Assembly: GCF_030160115.1 (NCBI RefSeq)
Contig: NZ_BSNS01000003.1
Location: 62,001 to 126,000 of the forward strand
From: Devosia nitrariae
GTDB lineage: Bacteria > Pseudomonadota > Alphaproteobacteria > Rhizobiales > Devosiaceae
DNA length: 64,000 nt
Direction of reading: 5' to 3'
Each line of letters starts with the position of its first letter. The first letter of the stretch is position 1. Below the pieces are notes generated by a model, which ran no database searches, was not told where the DNA came from, and saw only the letters and a program-made list of their open reading frames with translations. Positions 38,247-46,698 of the stretch are shown piece by piece. The position numbers and the translations under genes were made by a program.

Positions 38247-38786
38247 ATGATGCGTACCAGTCCATGCCTTGGCATGCTGTTGTTGCCGCTCCTGGCCGCC
38301 CCCGTTCTTGCCCAGGATGCCGGCCAGCAACCCCCTACCGAACAGCAGGTCGAACAGCCGGCCTTCAGCGGTGAGTTGGACGCCCCCACGAGCGGCGAAG
38401 GCGTCACCGTGGAGGGCACGCCCGTGCCGACTCTGACCGTCCCGCCGGACCCGCGCGATCTGCTTACCGGCCTTTATGCGACCAAGGGACTCGCCGAGAT
38501 CTGCGGCATTGCCATAGATGCAAAGATCCAGGAGGCCATGAGCGCCGACGAGGCGAAGTATGTAGCGAACCTCGGCATCACGGCGGAAGCGGCCGGCCAG
38601 GCGTACGATGAGATCAAGTCGACGCTCGAGGCGCGCGAGCCGGATTGCGGCGAGGGAAGCGGTGACGTCGCGGGCGTTACCGAAGTCCTCGATCTCTATG
38701 CCGCCGAGCCGCAAGCGGAAGCACAACCGGCCAGCCAATCGACGTCAGCGCCTGCCGAACCAGCGCCCGCCCCCGCATCACAGTAG
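38247..38786 (+). CDS. Secreted Pro/Gln/Ala-rich protein of unknown function
   Basis: A 179-residue protein with a signal peptide (CLGMLLLPLLAAPVLA, cleavage near residue 22). The N-terminal third is Gln/Pro/Thr-rich and disordered; a helical middle, LTGLYATKGLAEICGIAIDA to DEIKSTLEAREPDC, has two cysteines; the C-terminal end is Ala/Pro/Ser/Glu-rich. AGAGGAAAG precedes the ATG. Function unknown. A second repeat-family copy lies between it and the convergent extensin-like gene. Confidence 0.75.
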   Translation: MMRTSPCLGMLLLPLLAAPVLAQDAGQQPPTEQQVEQPAFSGELDAPTSGEGVTVEGTPVPTLTVPPDPRDLLTGLYATKGLAEICGIAIDAKIQEAMSADEAKYVANLGITAEAAGQAYDEIKSTLEAREPDCGEGSGDVAGVTEVLDLYAAEPQAEAQPASQSTSAPAEPAPAPASQ

Positions 38787-38834
38787 CTCCGTCGAGCGAT
38801 TTGATGGAATCAGATCGCGCGCTCCAGTTTTTCT

Positions 38835-38904
38835 TGTCGCGGGATTTTGCGAAAACCGGTTCCCGTCCCAGAGTCCGGGACAGGCTTTTTCGCATTCCGC
38901 TCTA
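38835..38904. repeat. Second repeat family, copy 2
   Basis: TGTCGCGGGATTTTGCGAAA, then CCGGTTCCCGTCCC, AGAGTCCGGGACAGGC and TTTTTCGCATTCCGCTCTA, matching 30121-30196 almost throughout. The final CTA is the stop codon of the extensin-like gene on the minus strand. Confidence 0.75.
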
Positions 38905-39816
38905 TTCGCAGATGCGGGCTCTACAGGCGGTGCCGTGGCAGCCGAGGTCGAGATGAAGGTGGTCCTCGTGCAGCGTGTTGGCCTCGGGGCCGAGCACGGT
39001 GGAAAAATTCGCGCAAGCCGCAGCATGGGCGAACCGCAGCAGCCGTCCGGCCGAGGCCGATGCCGGCGACCACTGGGCCGGCAGGGAAATCGTGCGCCCG
39101 TCCTCAAGCGCAAAGCCGGTGACGTCAAGTGCGTTGGCAAAGCCGTGTTCGGAGATATCGGCCTCCTCGACATTGTTGCGCGGACGGCAAAGGTAGCTCG
39201 TGCCCACCGAGATTTCCGAAAGCGCCGTGTCTTCCCGAGAACGCAGATATCCGTCGATCGTCTCGACCCAAGCGGGCAGCGCACTCGCCATCTGGCAGTT
39301 GAGCGTCACCGGCGCCGAGAGCGGCACCATGCGCCCATTGGCCAGTACCCCCGTTACCTGGAGCGGCGAGCGCTCCATGCACTCGCCTTCAGCGATCGGC
39401 GGCAGCAGTTCGGCCTCGATCAACCCGCGCAGAACCGCCGGACAGGCGGCCTGGTAGACGCGCGGCACCTCCGGCTCGCCGGAGGGCTCGCCTTCTTGGG
39501 GCGCATCCGTTTGCGCGGGCGTGCCTGCCTCATCGGCACCTGCGTCGGGTTCGCCGTCCTCGGCTTCCGGCCGCGGGCGCGGCAGGGGCGCGTCCTGCGG
39601 CGCTTCCTCGAGCTCGGCCGGCCTCTCGCGCGGCACCGGGGCACGCTCGGTCTCCGCCGGTTCCCCGGCCGGCGGAGGAGGCGGGCGGCGTGGCGCGATC
39701 TCCTCGGCAAGGTTCTCGACCATCTCCTCGAGGGGCGAAAGGAAGTCCTGCGCCGCGGCCGGCAAGGCGACGATCGGCAGGACAGCGATGAGCAAGGTGG
39801 GGACAAAAAAGCGCAT
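38902..39816 (-). CDS. Extensin-like C-terminal domain protein, secreted
   Basis: A 304-residue periplasmic protein. Signal peptide ([20 protein letters not shown]), a Pro/Glu/Ala-rich linker to about residue 118, then the extensin-like C-terminal domain with four or more cysteines. The motif [12 protein letters not shown] together with [10 protein letters not shown] resembles the metal ligands of D-Ala-D-Ala carboxypeptidases of the M15 type, suggesting a peptidoglycan role. The repeat at 38835-38904 provides its TAG stop codon. Confidence 0.88.
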   Translation of the reverse strand: MRFFVPTLLIAVLPIVALPAAAQDFLSPLEEMVENLAEEIAPRRPPPPPAGEPAETERAPVPRERPAELEEAPQDAPLPRPRPEAEDGEPDAGADEAGTPAQTDAPQEGEPSGEPEVPRVYQAACPAVLRGLIEAELLPPIAEGECMERSPLQVTGVLANGRMVPLSAPVTLNCQMASALPAWVETIDGYLRSREDTALSEISVGTSYLCRPRNNVEEADISEHGFANALDVTGFALEDGRTISLPAQWSPASASAGRLLRFAHAAACANFSTVLGPEANTLHEDHLHLDLGCHGTACRARICE

Positions 39817-39923
39817 GGGCAGCTAACGCGCCGGACACGTGGCGCGTTGCGTTCGGTTCGTCCGGCGATTTACCAGCCAGAAACCATCTTTGCGCCCTTG
39901 CAGCCTTCTGCTATCAGCGCCCC

Positions 39924-41729
39924 ATGACAACGCCGCTCTCCCGCATCCGCAATTTCTCCATCGTCGCCCATATCGACCATGGCAAATCGACGCTCGCCGA
40001 CCGGCTGATCCAGATGACCGGCGGGTTGGACCTGCGCGAGATGAAGGAGCAGGTGCTCGATTCCATGGATATCGAGCGCGAGCGCGGCATCACCATCAAG
40101 GCGCAGACCGTGCGCCTCAGCTACAAGGCCGAGGACGGGGAGACCTATGTCCTCAACCTCATCGATACGCCCGGCCATGTCGACTTCGCTTACGAGGTCT
40201 CGCGCTCGATGGCTGCCGTCGAGGGATCTTTGCTCGTTGTCGACGCCTCCCAGGGAGTCGAGGCGCAGACGCTGGCCAACGTCTATCATGCGCTCGACGC
40301 GGACCACGAAATCGTGCCGGTGCTCAACAAGATCGACCTGCCCGCCGCTGAGCCCGAGCGCATCAAGCAGCAGATCGAGGACGTCATCGGGATCGATGCG
40401 TCCGATGCCGTCGAGATTTCCGCCAAGACCGGCCTCAACATCGACAAGGTGCTCGAAGCAATCGTTAACCGCCTGCCTGCGCCAAAAGGGGAGGTCAACG
40501 CGCCCTTGAAGGCGCTCCTCGTCGATTCCTGGTACGATATGTATCTGGGCGTCGTGGTGCTGATCCGTGTCATCGACGGGATCGCCAAGAAGGGCCAGCG
40601 CATCCGCATGATGGCCTCCGGCGCCGTCTACGAACTCGACCGCGTCGGCGTCTTCACGCCTAAGCTCGTCGACGTGGGCGAGCTCGGTCCGGGCGAGCTC
40701 GGGTTCTTTACCGCCTCCATCAAAGAGGTGGCCGACACCAATGTCGGCGACACCATCACCGACGACAGGAAGCCGGCCGCCGAGCCGCTGCCCGGATTCC
40801 GCCCGGCCCAGCCAGTGGTGTTCTGCGGACTCTTTCCGGTCGATGCGTCCGACTTCGATGAACTGCGCTCGGCCATGGGGAAGCTCCGCCTCAACGATGC
40901 GAGTTTCTCGTTCGAGATGGAGACCAGCGCCGCGCTCGGGTTCGGCTTCCGCTGCGGCTTCCTCGGTCTTCTCCATCTTGAGATCATCCAGGAGCGATTG
41001 AGCCGGGAGTTCGACCTCGACCTCATCGCCACCGCCCCGTCGGTTGTCTACGAGGTCGAGATGACCAGCGGCGAGGTGCTGAACCTCCACAACCCGGCGG
41101 ACCTGCCCGATGTCGTCAAAATCGCCGAGATCCGCGAGCCGTGGATCAAGGCGACGATTCTCACCCCGGACGAATACCTCGGCAACATCCTGAAACTCTG
41201 CCAGGACAGGCGCGGCATTCAACGCAACCTCTCCTATGTGGGCAGCCGCGCGCTGGTCGAATACGACCTGCCGCTCAACGAAGTGGTGTTCGACTTCTAT
41301 GATCGGCTGAAATCGATCTCCAAAGGCTATGCCAGCTTCGACTACACGCTTGCCGACTATCGCCCCGGAGATCTGGTCAAGCTCTCGATCCTCGTCAACT
41401 CGGAGCCGGTCGACGCGCTTTCGATGCTCGTTCACCGCACGGCGGCCGAAAGCCGCGGCCGCACCATGTGCGAGAAGCTCAAGGAGCTCATCCCGCCCCA
41501 TCTCTTCGTCATCCCGATCCAGGCGGCCATCGGCGGCAAGGTGATCGCACGCGAGACGGTGCGGGCGCTGCGCAAGGACGTGACGGCCAAGTGCTATGGG
41601 GGCGACGCGACCCGCAAGCGCAAGCTCCTTGAAAAGCAGAAGGCCGGCAAGAAGCGTATGCGCCAGTTCGGCAATGTCGAGATTCCGCAGGAAGCCTTCA
41701 TCAAAGCCCTGAAGATGGGCGACGACTGA
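39924..41729 (+). CDS. lepA: Elongation factor 4 (LepA)
   Basis: A 601-residue ribosome-associated GTPase with the normal LepA length. The G1 motif AHIDHGKST is at residues 15-23, DTPGHVDF is G3 and LNKIDLP is G4. The LepA-specific C-terminal domain is present ([52 protein letters not shown]). It is involved in translation back-translocation or ribosome assembly under stress. The ATG directly starts the conserved [15 protein letters not shown] region. Single gene, no operon. Confidence 0.98.
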   Translation: MTTPLSRIRNFSIVAHIDHGKSTLADRLIQMTGGLDLREMKEQVLDSMDIERERGITIKAQTVRLSYKAEDGETYVLNLIDTPGHVDFAYEVSRSMAAVEGSLLVVDASQGVEAQTLANVYHALDADHEIVPVLNKIDLPAAEPERIKQQIEDVIGIDASDAVEISAKTGLNIDKVLEAIVNRLPAPKGEVNAPLKALLVDSWYDMYLGVVVLIRVIDGIAKKGQRIRMMASGAVYELDRVGVFTPKLVDVGELGPGELGFFTASIKEVADTNVGDTITDDRKPAAEPLPGFRPAQPVVFCGLFPVDASDFDELRSAMGKLRLNDASFSFEMETSAALGFGFRCGFLGLLHLEIIQERLSREFDLDLIATAPSVVYEVEMTSGEVLNLHNPADLPDVVKIAEIREPWIKATILTPDEYLGNILKLCQDRRGIQRNLSYVGSRALVEYDLPLNEVVFDFYDRLKSISKGYASFDYTLADYRPGDLVKLSILVNSEPVDALSMLVHRTAAESRGRTMCEKLKELIPPHLFVIPIQAAIGGKVIARETVRALRKDVTAKCYGGDATRKRKLLEKQKAGKKRMRQFGNVEIPQEAFIKALKMGDD

Positions 41730-41852
41730 TCCCGGAGGGCTCTTCGCCTTTTTGGGGATCGCCTATCGCGTGATTTGTCGATCCGCCGCTTCCTGCTTCG
41801 TCGCGTAGTCGAGAGGCCGCTGGGGCCTTAAAGGCAAAGGAAGGAGAACGAC

Positions 41853-42278
41853 GTGCGTGTCATGGTTTTCGTCAAGGCGACCCCAGACAGCGAGGCGGGC
41901 GTGATGCCCTCGAGTGAGCTGTTCGAGGCGATGGGCAAATACAATCAGGAGCTGGTGGCCGCCGGCATCATGAAGGGCGGCGACGGCCTCAAGCCCTCGT
42001 CCGAGGGCAAGCGCGTCGCCTTCAGTGGCTCCCGCCGCACCGTCATCGACGGCCCCTTCGCCGAGACCAAGGAGCTGGTCGCCGGCTTCTGGATCTGGGA
42101 GGTCAAGGACATGGACGAAGCCGTCGAGTGGGTCAAACGCTGCCCCAATCCGATGATGGAGGACAGCGAGATCGAGATCCGTCCCGTCTTCGAGATGGAG
42201 GATTTCGACGAGGTGATGACCCCGGAGATCCGCGCCATCCATGAGGACGTGCGGGAGAAGACGGAAGGCGAGGGGTGA
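41853..42278 (+). CDS. YciI family protein (DGPFAETKE motif)
   Basis: A 141-residue YCII/DGPF-domain protein. The family motif is VIDGPFAETKELVAGFWIWEVKDMDEA. GTG is the likely start: AAGGAGAACGAC precedes it, and MRVMVFVKATPDSEAG is the usual opening. Members are dimeric alpha-beta barrels with little known function; some occur beside sigma factors. Confidence 0.88.
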   Translation: MRVMVFVKATPDSEAGVMPSSELFEAMGKYNQELVAAGIMKGGDGLKPSSEGKRVAFSGSRRTVIDGPFAETKELVAGFWIWEVKDMDEAVEWVKRCPNPMMEDSEIEIRPVFEMEDFDEVMTPEIRAIHEDVREKTEGEG

Positions 42279-42334
42279 TGGTTTTGGGGTGAGGCGCCAG
42301 TGCCAGCGTGGCCGCAAGGTTTCCTCATCCTCTC

Positions 42335-42379
42335 TTGATAAGCACTCCGATTTAGCTATATTGGCTAAATCGGAGTGCT
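42335..42379 (+). promoter_or_regulatory. phd-doc promoter and autoregulatory palindrome
   Basis: TTGATA (42335-42340), 16-base spacer, TATATT (42357-42362). The spacer is one arm of an inverted repeat: AGCACTCCGATTTAGC (42341-42356) and GCTAAATCGGAGTGCT (42364-42379), 7-base centre. The centre is the -10 box, and the right arm contains the GGAG ribosome site. Bound antitoxin would cover all these elements. Confidence 0.88.
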
Positions 42380-42382
42380 GCT

Positions 42383-42622
42383 ATGTCCACAATCACCGCC
42401 ACAGATGCCAAGAACAGGTTTGGCCAGGTCCTCGAGGAGGCTCAACGCGAGCCCGTCCGCATTCAGAAGAGCGGGCGTGATGTCGCGGTACTTGTGTCCG
42501 CCGCGGAATATCAGCGCCTCAGGGACGCGGAGAGCGCGCCGCGGGTCAGTCCGCGTGTGCAGCGGCTGCTGGCCGAGAGCATCGAGAGGCGTCGTTCCGT
42601 TTATGAAGCGCTGGCCAAGTAG
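42383..42622 (+). CDS. phd: Type II antitoxin, Phd/YefM family
   Basis: A 79-residue antitoxin. The N-terminal Phd/YefM DNA-binding fold is STITATDAKNRFGQVLEEAQREPVRIQKSGRDVAVLVSAAEYQRL; the C-terminal tail (from about residue 48) should bind and neutralise Doc. The toxin gene starts 3 bp after its stop. The promoter palindrome at 42341-42379 is the expected autoregulatory operator. Confidence 0.93.
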   Translation: MSTITATDAKNRFGQVLEEAQREPVRIQKSGRDVAVLVSAAEYQRLRDAESAPRVSPRVQRLLAESIERRRSVYEALAK

Positions 42623-42624
42623 AC

Positions 42625-42999
42625 GTGACGGTCTATCTTACGCTTGATGAAGTTCTCCACATCCATAGCGAACTCATTCGCGCCTTCGGCGGTGCGGATG
42701 GCATTCGCGACAGGGGATTGATCGAATCCGCGTTGCTGCGCCCTCAGACCGGCTATTACGCCGATCTCATCGAGGAAACAGCAGCCATGTGGGAAAGCCT
42801 GGCGATGAACCACGGCTTCGTCGATGGCAACAAGCGCGTCGCCTATGCCTGCGTCGAACTCTTCCTCGGCCTCAACGACCACGTTGTCGTAGCCGATAAC
42901 GACGACATCATTGCCTTCATCTACCATCACCTGGAAGCGGGAACCTTCACCAAGGACGTGCTCGACGCCTGGCTTCGGGAGGTCGTGGCGGCGATGTAG
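42625..42999 (+). CDS. doc: Type II toxin Doc (Fic-fold kinase)
   Basis: A 124-residue Doc protein, close to the 126 residues of phage P1 Doc. The Fic/Doc active-site loop HGFVDGNKR is at residues 63-71, with catalytic His63 and the phosphate-binding GNKR. Doc phosphorylates elongation factor Tu and halts translation. The start is GTG, three bases after the antitoxin stop, so it is translationally coupled. All key residues are present, so the module appears intact. Confidence 0.93.
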   Translation: MTVYLTLDEVLHIHSELIRAFGGADGIRDRGLIESALLRPQTGYYADLIEETAAMWESLAMNHGFVDGNKRVAYACVELFLGLNDHVVVADNDDIIAFIYHHLEAGTFTKDVLDAWLREVVAAM

Positions 43000-43013
43000 G
43001 CCGCCACGGGGCG

Positions 43014-44041
43014 CTATGCCGTCTGCGGCAAGACTACGATCACCCCATGCGTGCGCGCCCGCACCTCAGGCGGCGCAAGACAGGTGGCGGCGGCTTCGTA
43101 GCCCGGGGCGCCGGGATAGGGTGCGACCTTCATGGGCGGGGCATGGTTGGCCGGGCAGAGGAGGATGGCCTCGCTGCCGGTCACGGCGGCGAGGTCGAGA
43201 TGGATGACGAGCGGGTCATCAGGAACAGCGGCCTGGCGTCGACGCTCCGCTGACGCAGGCGCGAGACCAGCGCTTCCTGCGTTGCCCCATCAAGCCCCTC
43301 TTCGACGAGATCGACGATCAGGGCGCCCTCGCCCGCATCCTCCAGCACCATGAGCAAGGCAAGCAGGGCCGGCGAACGGGTGGTACCTTCGTCACAAAGC
43401 CATTCCGTGGCTTCGTCTACGCGTTGCTTGAGTACCGGATCGGCCTCCAGCCTGCCGCGCGCCTCGGCATCTTCCAGCCGTTCGAGGCCGATGAAGGCTG
43501 CGTCCGGCAGGTTCTGCGCGATCATCCGGGCGAGACGGGTCTTGCCGCTGGCGAGGGGACCGGTGATGTAGGTCAGGGGCGGGACGTCGGAGAGCTCGAA
43601 GCGTTCTCCTCCCAATGGCCAGGGCAGGTCGAAGGCAAGGCTGAGTGTCCCTTGCGGCCGTACCAACCGGGGGAGCTCGCTGAGCACCGGTGCCCTGCCC
43701 TCGGCAAGTTCGGATCGCAGAGCACGCACCTTGTCGGCGGTCTCCATCAACCGGCGGACCTGGCCTTCGAGGGTGGCCTGGTGCGTCTCCAATGCCGGTT
43801 CGAGGCAACCGGGATCGCCTTCGAGGACCCGCGCCACCTGGGCAACGCTGAGGCCCAAGGCCCGCAGAACCGCGATGTCGCCGGCTCGCGCCATTTCATC
43901 AGGACCATAGGTGCGCCATCCGGCAGCGGTGCGCACTGGCGTGAGGAGACCGCGCTGCTCGTAAAGACGCAGCGCCTTGGCGGATATGCCGAGGCGCTTG
44001 GCTGCCTCGGATGGGCTCAAGAACCGTGCTGAAGAGTTCAC
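43014..44041 (-). pseudogene. MerR-type regulator fused to a P-loop ATPase domain, frameshifted near the 3' end
   Basis: The N-terminal MerR helix-turn-helix has FLSPSEAAKRLGISAKALRLYEQRGL (about residues 7-33) and a helical dimer region. It is followed by an ATPase domain with P-loop GPLASGKTRL near 165, and LFLMTRSSS at about 273-281. The frame stops at 43181 after a short odd tail. In the -1 frame the coding sense resumes as IHLDLAAVTGSEAILLCPAN and ends in GVIVVLPQTA at 43014, so one base appears missing near 43200-43215. The GTG start has a perfect AAGGAGGTGAT site. It may be a lesion or a sequence error; the first 280 residues are intact. Confidence 0.72.
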
Positions 44042-44197
44042 GAATCACCTCCTTGATTGGGAGACCTCCTTATCCGGGCAGCCCCAGGGGTCGGCGCAAG
44101 CCTTATGTTGCCGGGCCGCGAGATGTCCCTCGGCGCAAATGAGAACTTACGCGGATCAGCGGAAAGTTCATGCCTGCCTGCCCCTTACACCGTGGAC

Positions 44198-44239
44198 TTG
44201 ACACACCCCCTCGCGTTCTGTAGTTAACAATTACGTTAA
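44198..44239 (+). promoter_or_regulatory. ArsR promoter with TTAAC-GTTAA operator
   Basis: TTGACA (44198-44203), 17-base spacer, TAGTTA (44221-44226). The palindrome TTAAC-N6-GTTAA (44224-44239) overlaps the -10 and predicted start point, the typical position for an ArsR-type autorepressor. The ATG follows at 44256 without a strong ribosome site. Confidence 0.7.
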
Positions 44240-44255
44240 TTAGCGAACTCGTTAA

Positions 44256-44603
44256 ATGCAAACCGACTCCCTGAGCGCTATCCTCTCGGCCCTTGCCGAT
44301 CCCACCCGCCGCGCGATCCTGGCGCGACTGGTAGAGGGGGAGGCGACAGTCAACGAACTGGCCGAGCCTTTCGAGATCAGCCTGCCGGCGATCTCCCGGC
44401 ATTTGAAGGTCCTCGAGGCCGCCGGGCTCATCTCGCGCTCGCGCACTGCCCAGTGGCGCCCTTGCCGCATAGAGGCCGCACCGCTCAAGGACCTGTCGAT
44501 CTGGATCGAGCGCTACCGGCGCCTCTGGGACGAGAGCTTCGACAAAATGGACGCCTATCTTCGCGATTTGCAGAAAGGAGACCCCGATGCTCGCAAGAAC
44601 TGA
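44256..44603 (+). CDS. ArsR family regulator (SmtB-like, metal-free type)
   Basis: A 115-residue winged-helix protein: LSAILSALADPTRRAILARLVEGEATVNELAEPFEISLPAISRHLKVLEAAGLI. It lacks the Cys/His metal motifs of metal sensors and belongs to the group paired with SRPBCC proteins. It overlaps the SRPBCC gene by 17 bp, so the two are co-translated. The promoter with its palindrome lies directly upstream. Confidence 0.93.
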   Translation: MQTDSLSAILSALADPTRRAILARLVEGEATVNELAEPFEISLPAISRHLKVLEAAGLISRSRTAQWRPCRIEAAPLKDLSIWIERYRRLWDESFDKMDAYLRDLQKGDPDARKN

Positions 44604-45054
44604 GAAACTGGCCGAGAACGAACTTCTCATCGAGCGTGAGTTCGAGGCGCCGCGGGCTCTCGTCTGGCGCATCTGGAGCGATGCAGAGCACCTCAAACGC
44701 TGGTTCGGGCCGACCGATTTCACCTGTCCCGTCTTCGAGCTCGATTTCCGAGAGGGCGGCCGTTATCGGGCAGTCATCCGCTCGGATGAACACGGCGAAT
44801 ACTGGTTCGGCGGCACCTTCCGGGAAATCCGCCCCAACGAAAAGATCGTCATGAACTTTGCGTGGGAGGAGGACGGGCAGGAGACTACCATCACCGTGAC
44901 CCTCGCCGAAAGGGATGGCAAGACGGTCCAGAGCTTTCATCAGACCCCGTTCGCCAGCGTCGAGAGCCGCGACGGCCATCTCGGAGGCTGGATCGAATGT
45001 CTCGACAAGGGGCGCGTCTATGCGGAGGACTTCGCCGGGAGGATTGGGGCATGA
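44587..45054 (+). CDS. SRPBCC domain protein (AHSA1/CalC family)
   Basis: A 155-residue protein with the hydrophobic-ligand-binding fold. Typical are LIEREFEAPRALVWRIWSDA, HLKRWFGPTDFTCPV, GTFREIRPNEKIVMNF and a C-terminal helix around GGWIECLDKGRV. It is cotranscribed with the ArsR gene (17-bp overlap) and with the next gene (ATGA overlap). The ligand is unknown; such ArsR/SRPBCC pairs are common in rhizobia. Confidence 0.92.
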   Translation: MLARTEKLAENELLIEREFEAPRALVWRIWSDAEHLKRWFGPTDFTCPVFELDFREGGRYRAVIRSDEHGEYWFGGTFREIRPNEKIVMNFAWEEDGQETTITVTLAERDGKTVQSFHQTPFASVESRDGHLGGWIECLDKGRVYAEDFAGRIGA

Positions 45055-45497
45055 GCCTGCCAGCCTTCCCCGGCCCGCAGCACGAGCGGCTCGATGTCCT
45101 TGCCGGCGTCTGGCGGACACGAATTGCCATGCTGGATGAGACGGAAACGGAAATAGAGCATCATATCGCGACCGACACCTATCGCTGGATGCCCGGTCGC
45201 CACTTCCTCCTTCATGATGTGGACGCCATGATGGCCGGCGAGCCGGTGAAGTCGCTCGAGATCATCGCCGCCGATCCGGGTTCCGGCCAGTATACAACCC
45301 GCAACTACGACAACTCCGGCGTCATCAGCGACTATGCCGCCGCTCTCGATGGCCGGAATTGGTCGATCGACGGCGAAGTCGAACGCTTCCGCGGCTCGTT
45401 GAGCGAGGACATGCGGACGTTATCCGGCCGGTGGGAGCGTCGCGCGGGCGACATGTGGCTCCCGTGGATGAACGTTACGCTCACCCGCCAGGACTGA
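45051..45497 (+). CDS. DUF1579-like protein
   Basis: A 148-residue lipocalin-like protein. HERLDVLAGVWRTRIAMLDE and YRWMPGRHFLLHDVDAMMAG, then YTTRNYDNSGVISDY, are typical of the DUF1579 fold. The ATG overlaps the SRPBCC stop by 4 bp, making it the third gene of the ArsR operon. It ends 2 bp from the convergent TetR gene. No known activity. Confidence 0.8.
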   Translation: MSLPAFPGPQHERLDVLAGVWRTRIAMLDETETEIEHHIATDTYRWMPGRHFLLHDVDAMMAGEPVKSLEIIAADPGSGQYTTRNYDNSGVISDYAAALDGRNWSIDGEVERFRGSLSEDMRTLSGRWERRAGDMWLPWMNVTLTRQD

Positions 45498-45499
45498 AC

Positions 45500-46090
45500 T
45501 TAGACCTTCAGCCCGCGTATCAGAGCCCGTACTGCCTTGCGGTAGTCGGGCAACGCGTGGGCATCAGCGAGTGCCGCCCGATCGAAGAGTGCCCCCAGAA
45601 GGTGCGCCAGCGGCTGCAGCGGCAGTTGGCGGATGGCCTTGGCGTCTATGGCGGCGCTAAGCCCCTCGACCAGCGTGCGCAGGCCATGGCGCGCATCGAT
45701 CGCATCGAGTTCGGCACGCCCCAGCACCGCCGGGGCGTCGATCAGCAGGATGCGACGACGCCCTGGGTCCTGCATGGCGGTGAGGAACGCGTCCCCACCT
45801 TGCAGAAGGGCCTTGATCGGCCCCAACTCGTCATCGCCGCCCGCCGCCGCGTTGATGGTCATGGCCAGAAGCGCATGCTCCTCCTCGACCACCGCGCGGA
45901 AGAGACCGAGCTTTTCCGCGAAATGGTGATAGAGCGCGCCGCGGGTGACGCCGGCGGCGGCAACCACCTCGGGCGTGCTGGTCGCCGCATAACCTTTTTC
46001 GGCGAACAGGTCCCGAGCGGCAGCGATCAGCTTCGTGCGTGTCGCCGCCGTGCGATCGGCTTGACGCTGCCTTTGCCCGGTCATTTGCAT
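45500..46090 (-). CDS. TetR family transcriptional regulator
   Basis: A 196-residue regulator. The helix-turn-helix part is ADRTAATRTKLIAAARDLFAEKGYAATSTPEVVAAAGVTRGALYHHFAEKLGLFRAVV. The start MQMTGQRQ is uncertain because a second Met (MTGQRQ) lies two codons on. It is divergent from the VOC gene at 46149, and the spacer contains paired ATACAG/CTGTAT-type palindromes, so it probably controls that gene. Confidence 0.9.
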   Translation of the reverse strand: MQMTGQRQRQADRTAATRTKLIAAARDLFAEKGYAATSTPEVVAAAGVTRGALYHHFAEKLGLFRAVVEEEHALLAMTINAAAGGDDELGPIKALLQGGDAFLTAMQDPGRRRILLIDAPAVLGRAELDAIDARHGLRTLVEGLSAAIDAKAIRQLPLQPLAHLLGALFDRAALADAHALPDYRKAVRALIRGLKV

Positions 46091-46114
46091 ACATACAGCC
46101 TGCCTGTTATGAAG

Positions 46115-46131
46115 ATACAGGCTGATTGTAT
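46115..46131. promoter_or_regulatory. TetR operator candidate
   Basis: ATACA-GGCTGAT-TGTAT is an inverted repeat in the tetR/VOC spacer. A related imperfect copy, ATACAG-CCTGC-CTGTTAT, overlaps the region just after the tetR start. The two are also partly inverted relative to each other (ACAGCCTG and CAGGCTGA). Confidence 0.55.
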
Positions 46132-46148
46132 ATGAGAAGGGCATTGAA

Positions 46149-46577
46149 ATGAACTCTGGCGTTCTGAAGATCACCGCGCACTATCCTGTCCTTCTGGTGG
46201 AGGATGTCAGCGCGACCGCCGGTTTCTACGAAACGCATTTCGGCTTCGCGCGACAGTTCGATGCCGGCTGGTACGTGCATCTGGCGCGCGAGGAGGACGG
46301 CAAGACCCACCAGATGGCGGTGATGCGCTGCGATCACGATACCATACCCGAAGCCGGCCGGACGCCGACCCGTGGGCTCATCGTCAATGTCGAGGTTTCC
46401 GATGTCGACGAGGTGCACGCACGAATGGAAGCTGCCGGCGTGCCAATGCAGCAGTCCCTGCGCAGCGAGAAGTTCGGCCAGCGCCACTTCATGACCGCCG
46501 ATCCTGGTGGCGTGCTGGTCGACGTGATCACGCCGATTCCGTTCGACCCGGACTGGCTCGCCGAACAGGGCCTCTAG
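46149..46577 (+). CDS. VOC family (glyoxalase-fold) protein
   Basis: A 142-residue VOC protein, [41 protein letters not shown] then a family end, [21 protein letters not shown]. The metal-binding His and Glu positions are partly visible. It is divergent from a TetR gene, suggesting induction by a ligand, perhaps a toxic compound; the substrate is unknown. Confidence 0.88.
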   Translation: MNSGVLKITAHYPVLLVEDVSATAGFYETHFGFARQFDAGWYVHLAREEDGKTHQMAVMRCDHDTIPEAGRTPTRGLIVNVEVSDVDEVHARMEAAGVPMQQSLRSEKFGQRHFMTADPGGVLVDVITPIPFDPDWLAEQGL

Positions 46578-46616
46578 ATCTATGGCCGCTGGTGCTCACC
46601 GGTCGCCTCCATTATG

Positions 46617-46634
46617 GTGACGTACGTACGTCAC
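46617..46634. promoter_or_regulatory. Perfect 18-bp palindrome upstream of a Gfo/Idh/MocA gene
   Basis: GTGACGTACGTACGTCAC reads identically on both strands. It lies 64 bp upstream of the oxidoreductase start. It looks like a regulator binding site, but no regulator gene for it is next to it. Confidence 0.65.
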
Positions 46635-46698
46635 GCGCGAGCCCCGAGCGAATCGGGCCGCAGGCGGCGGGTGCAAAGGCCTTGGGAGGACACGGCAA

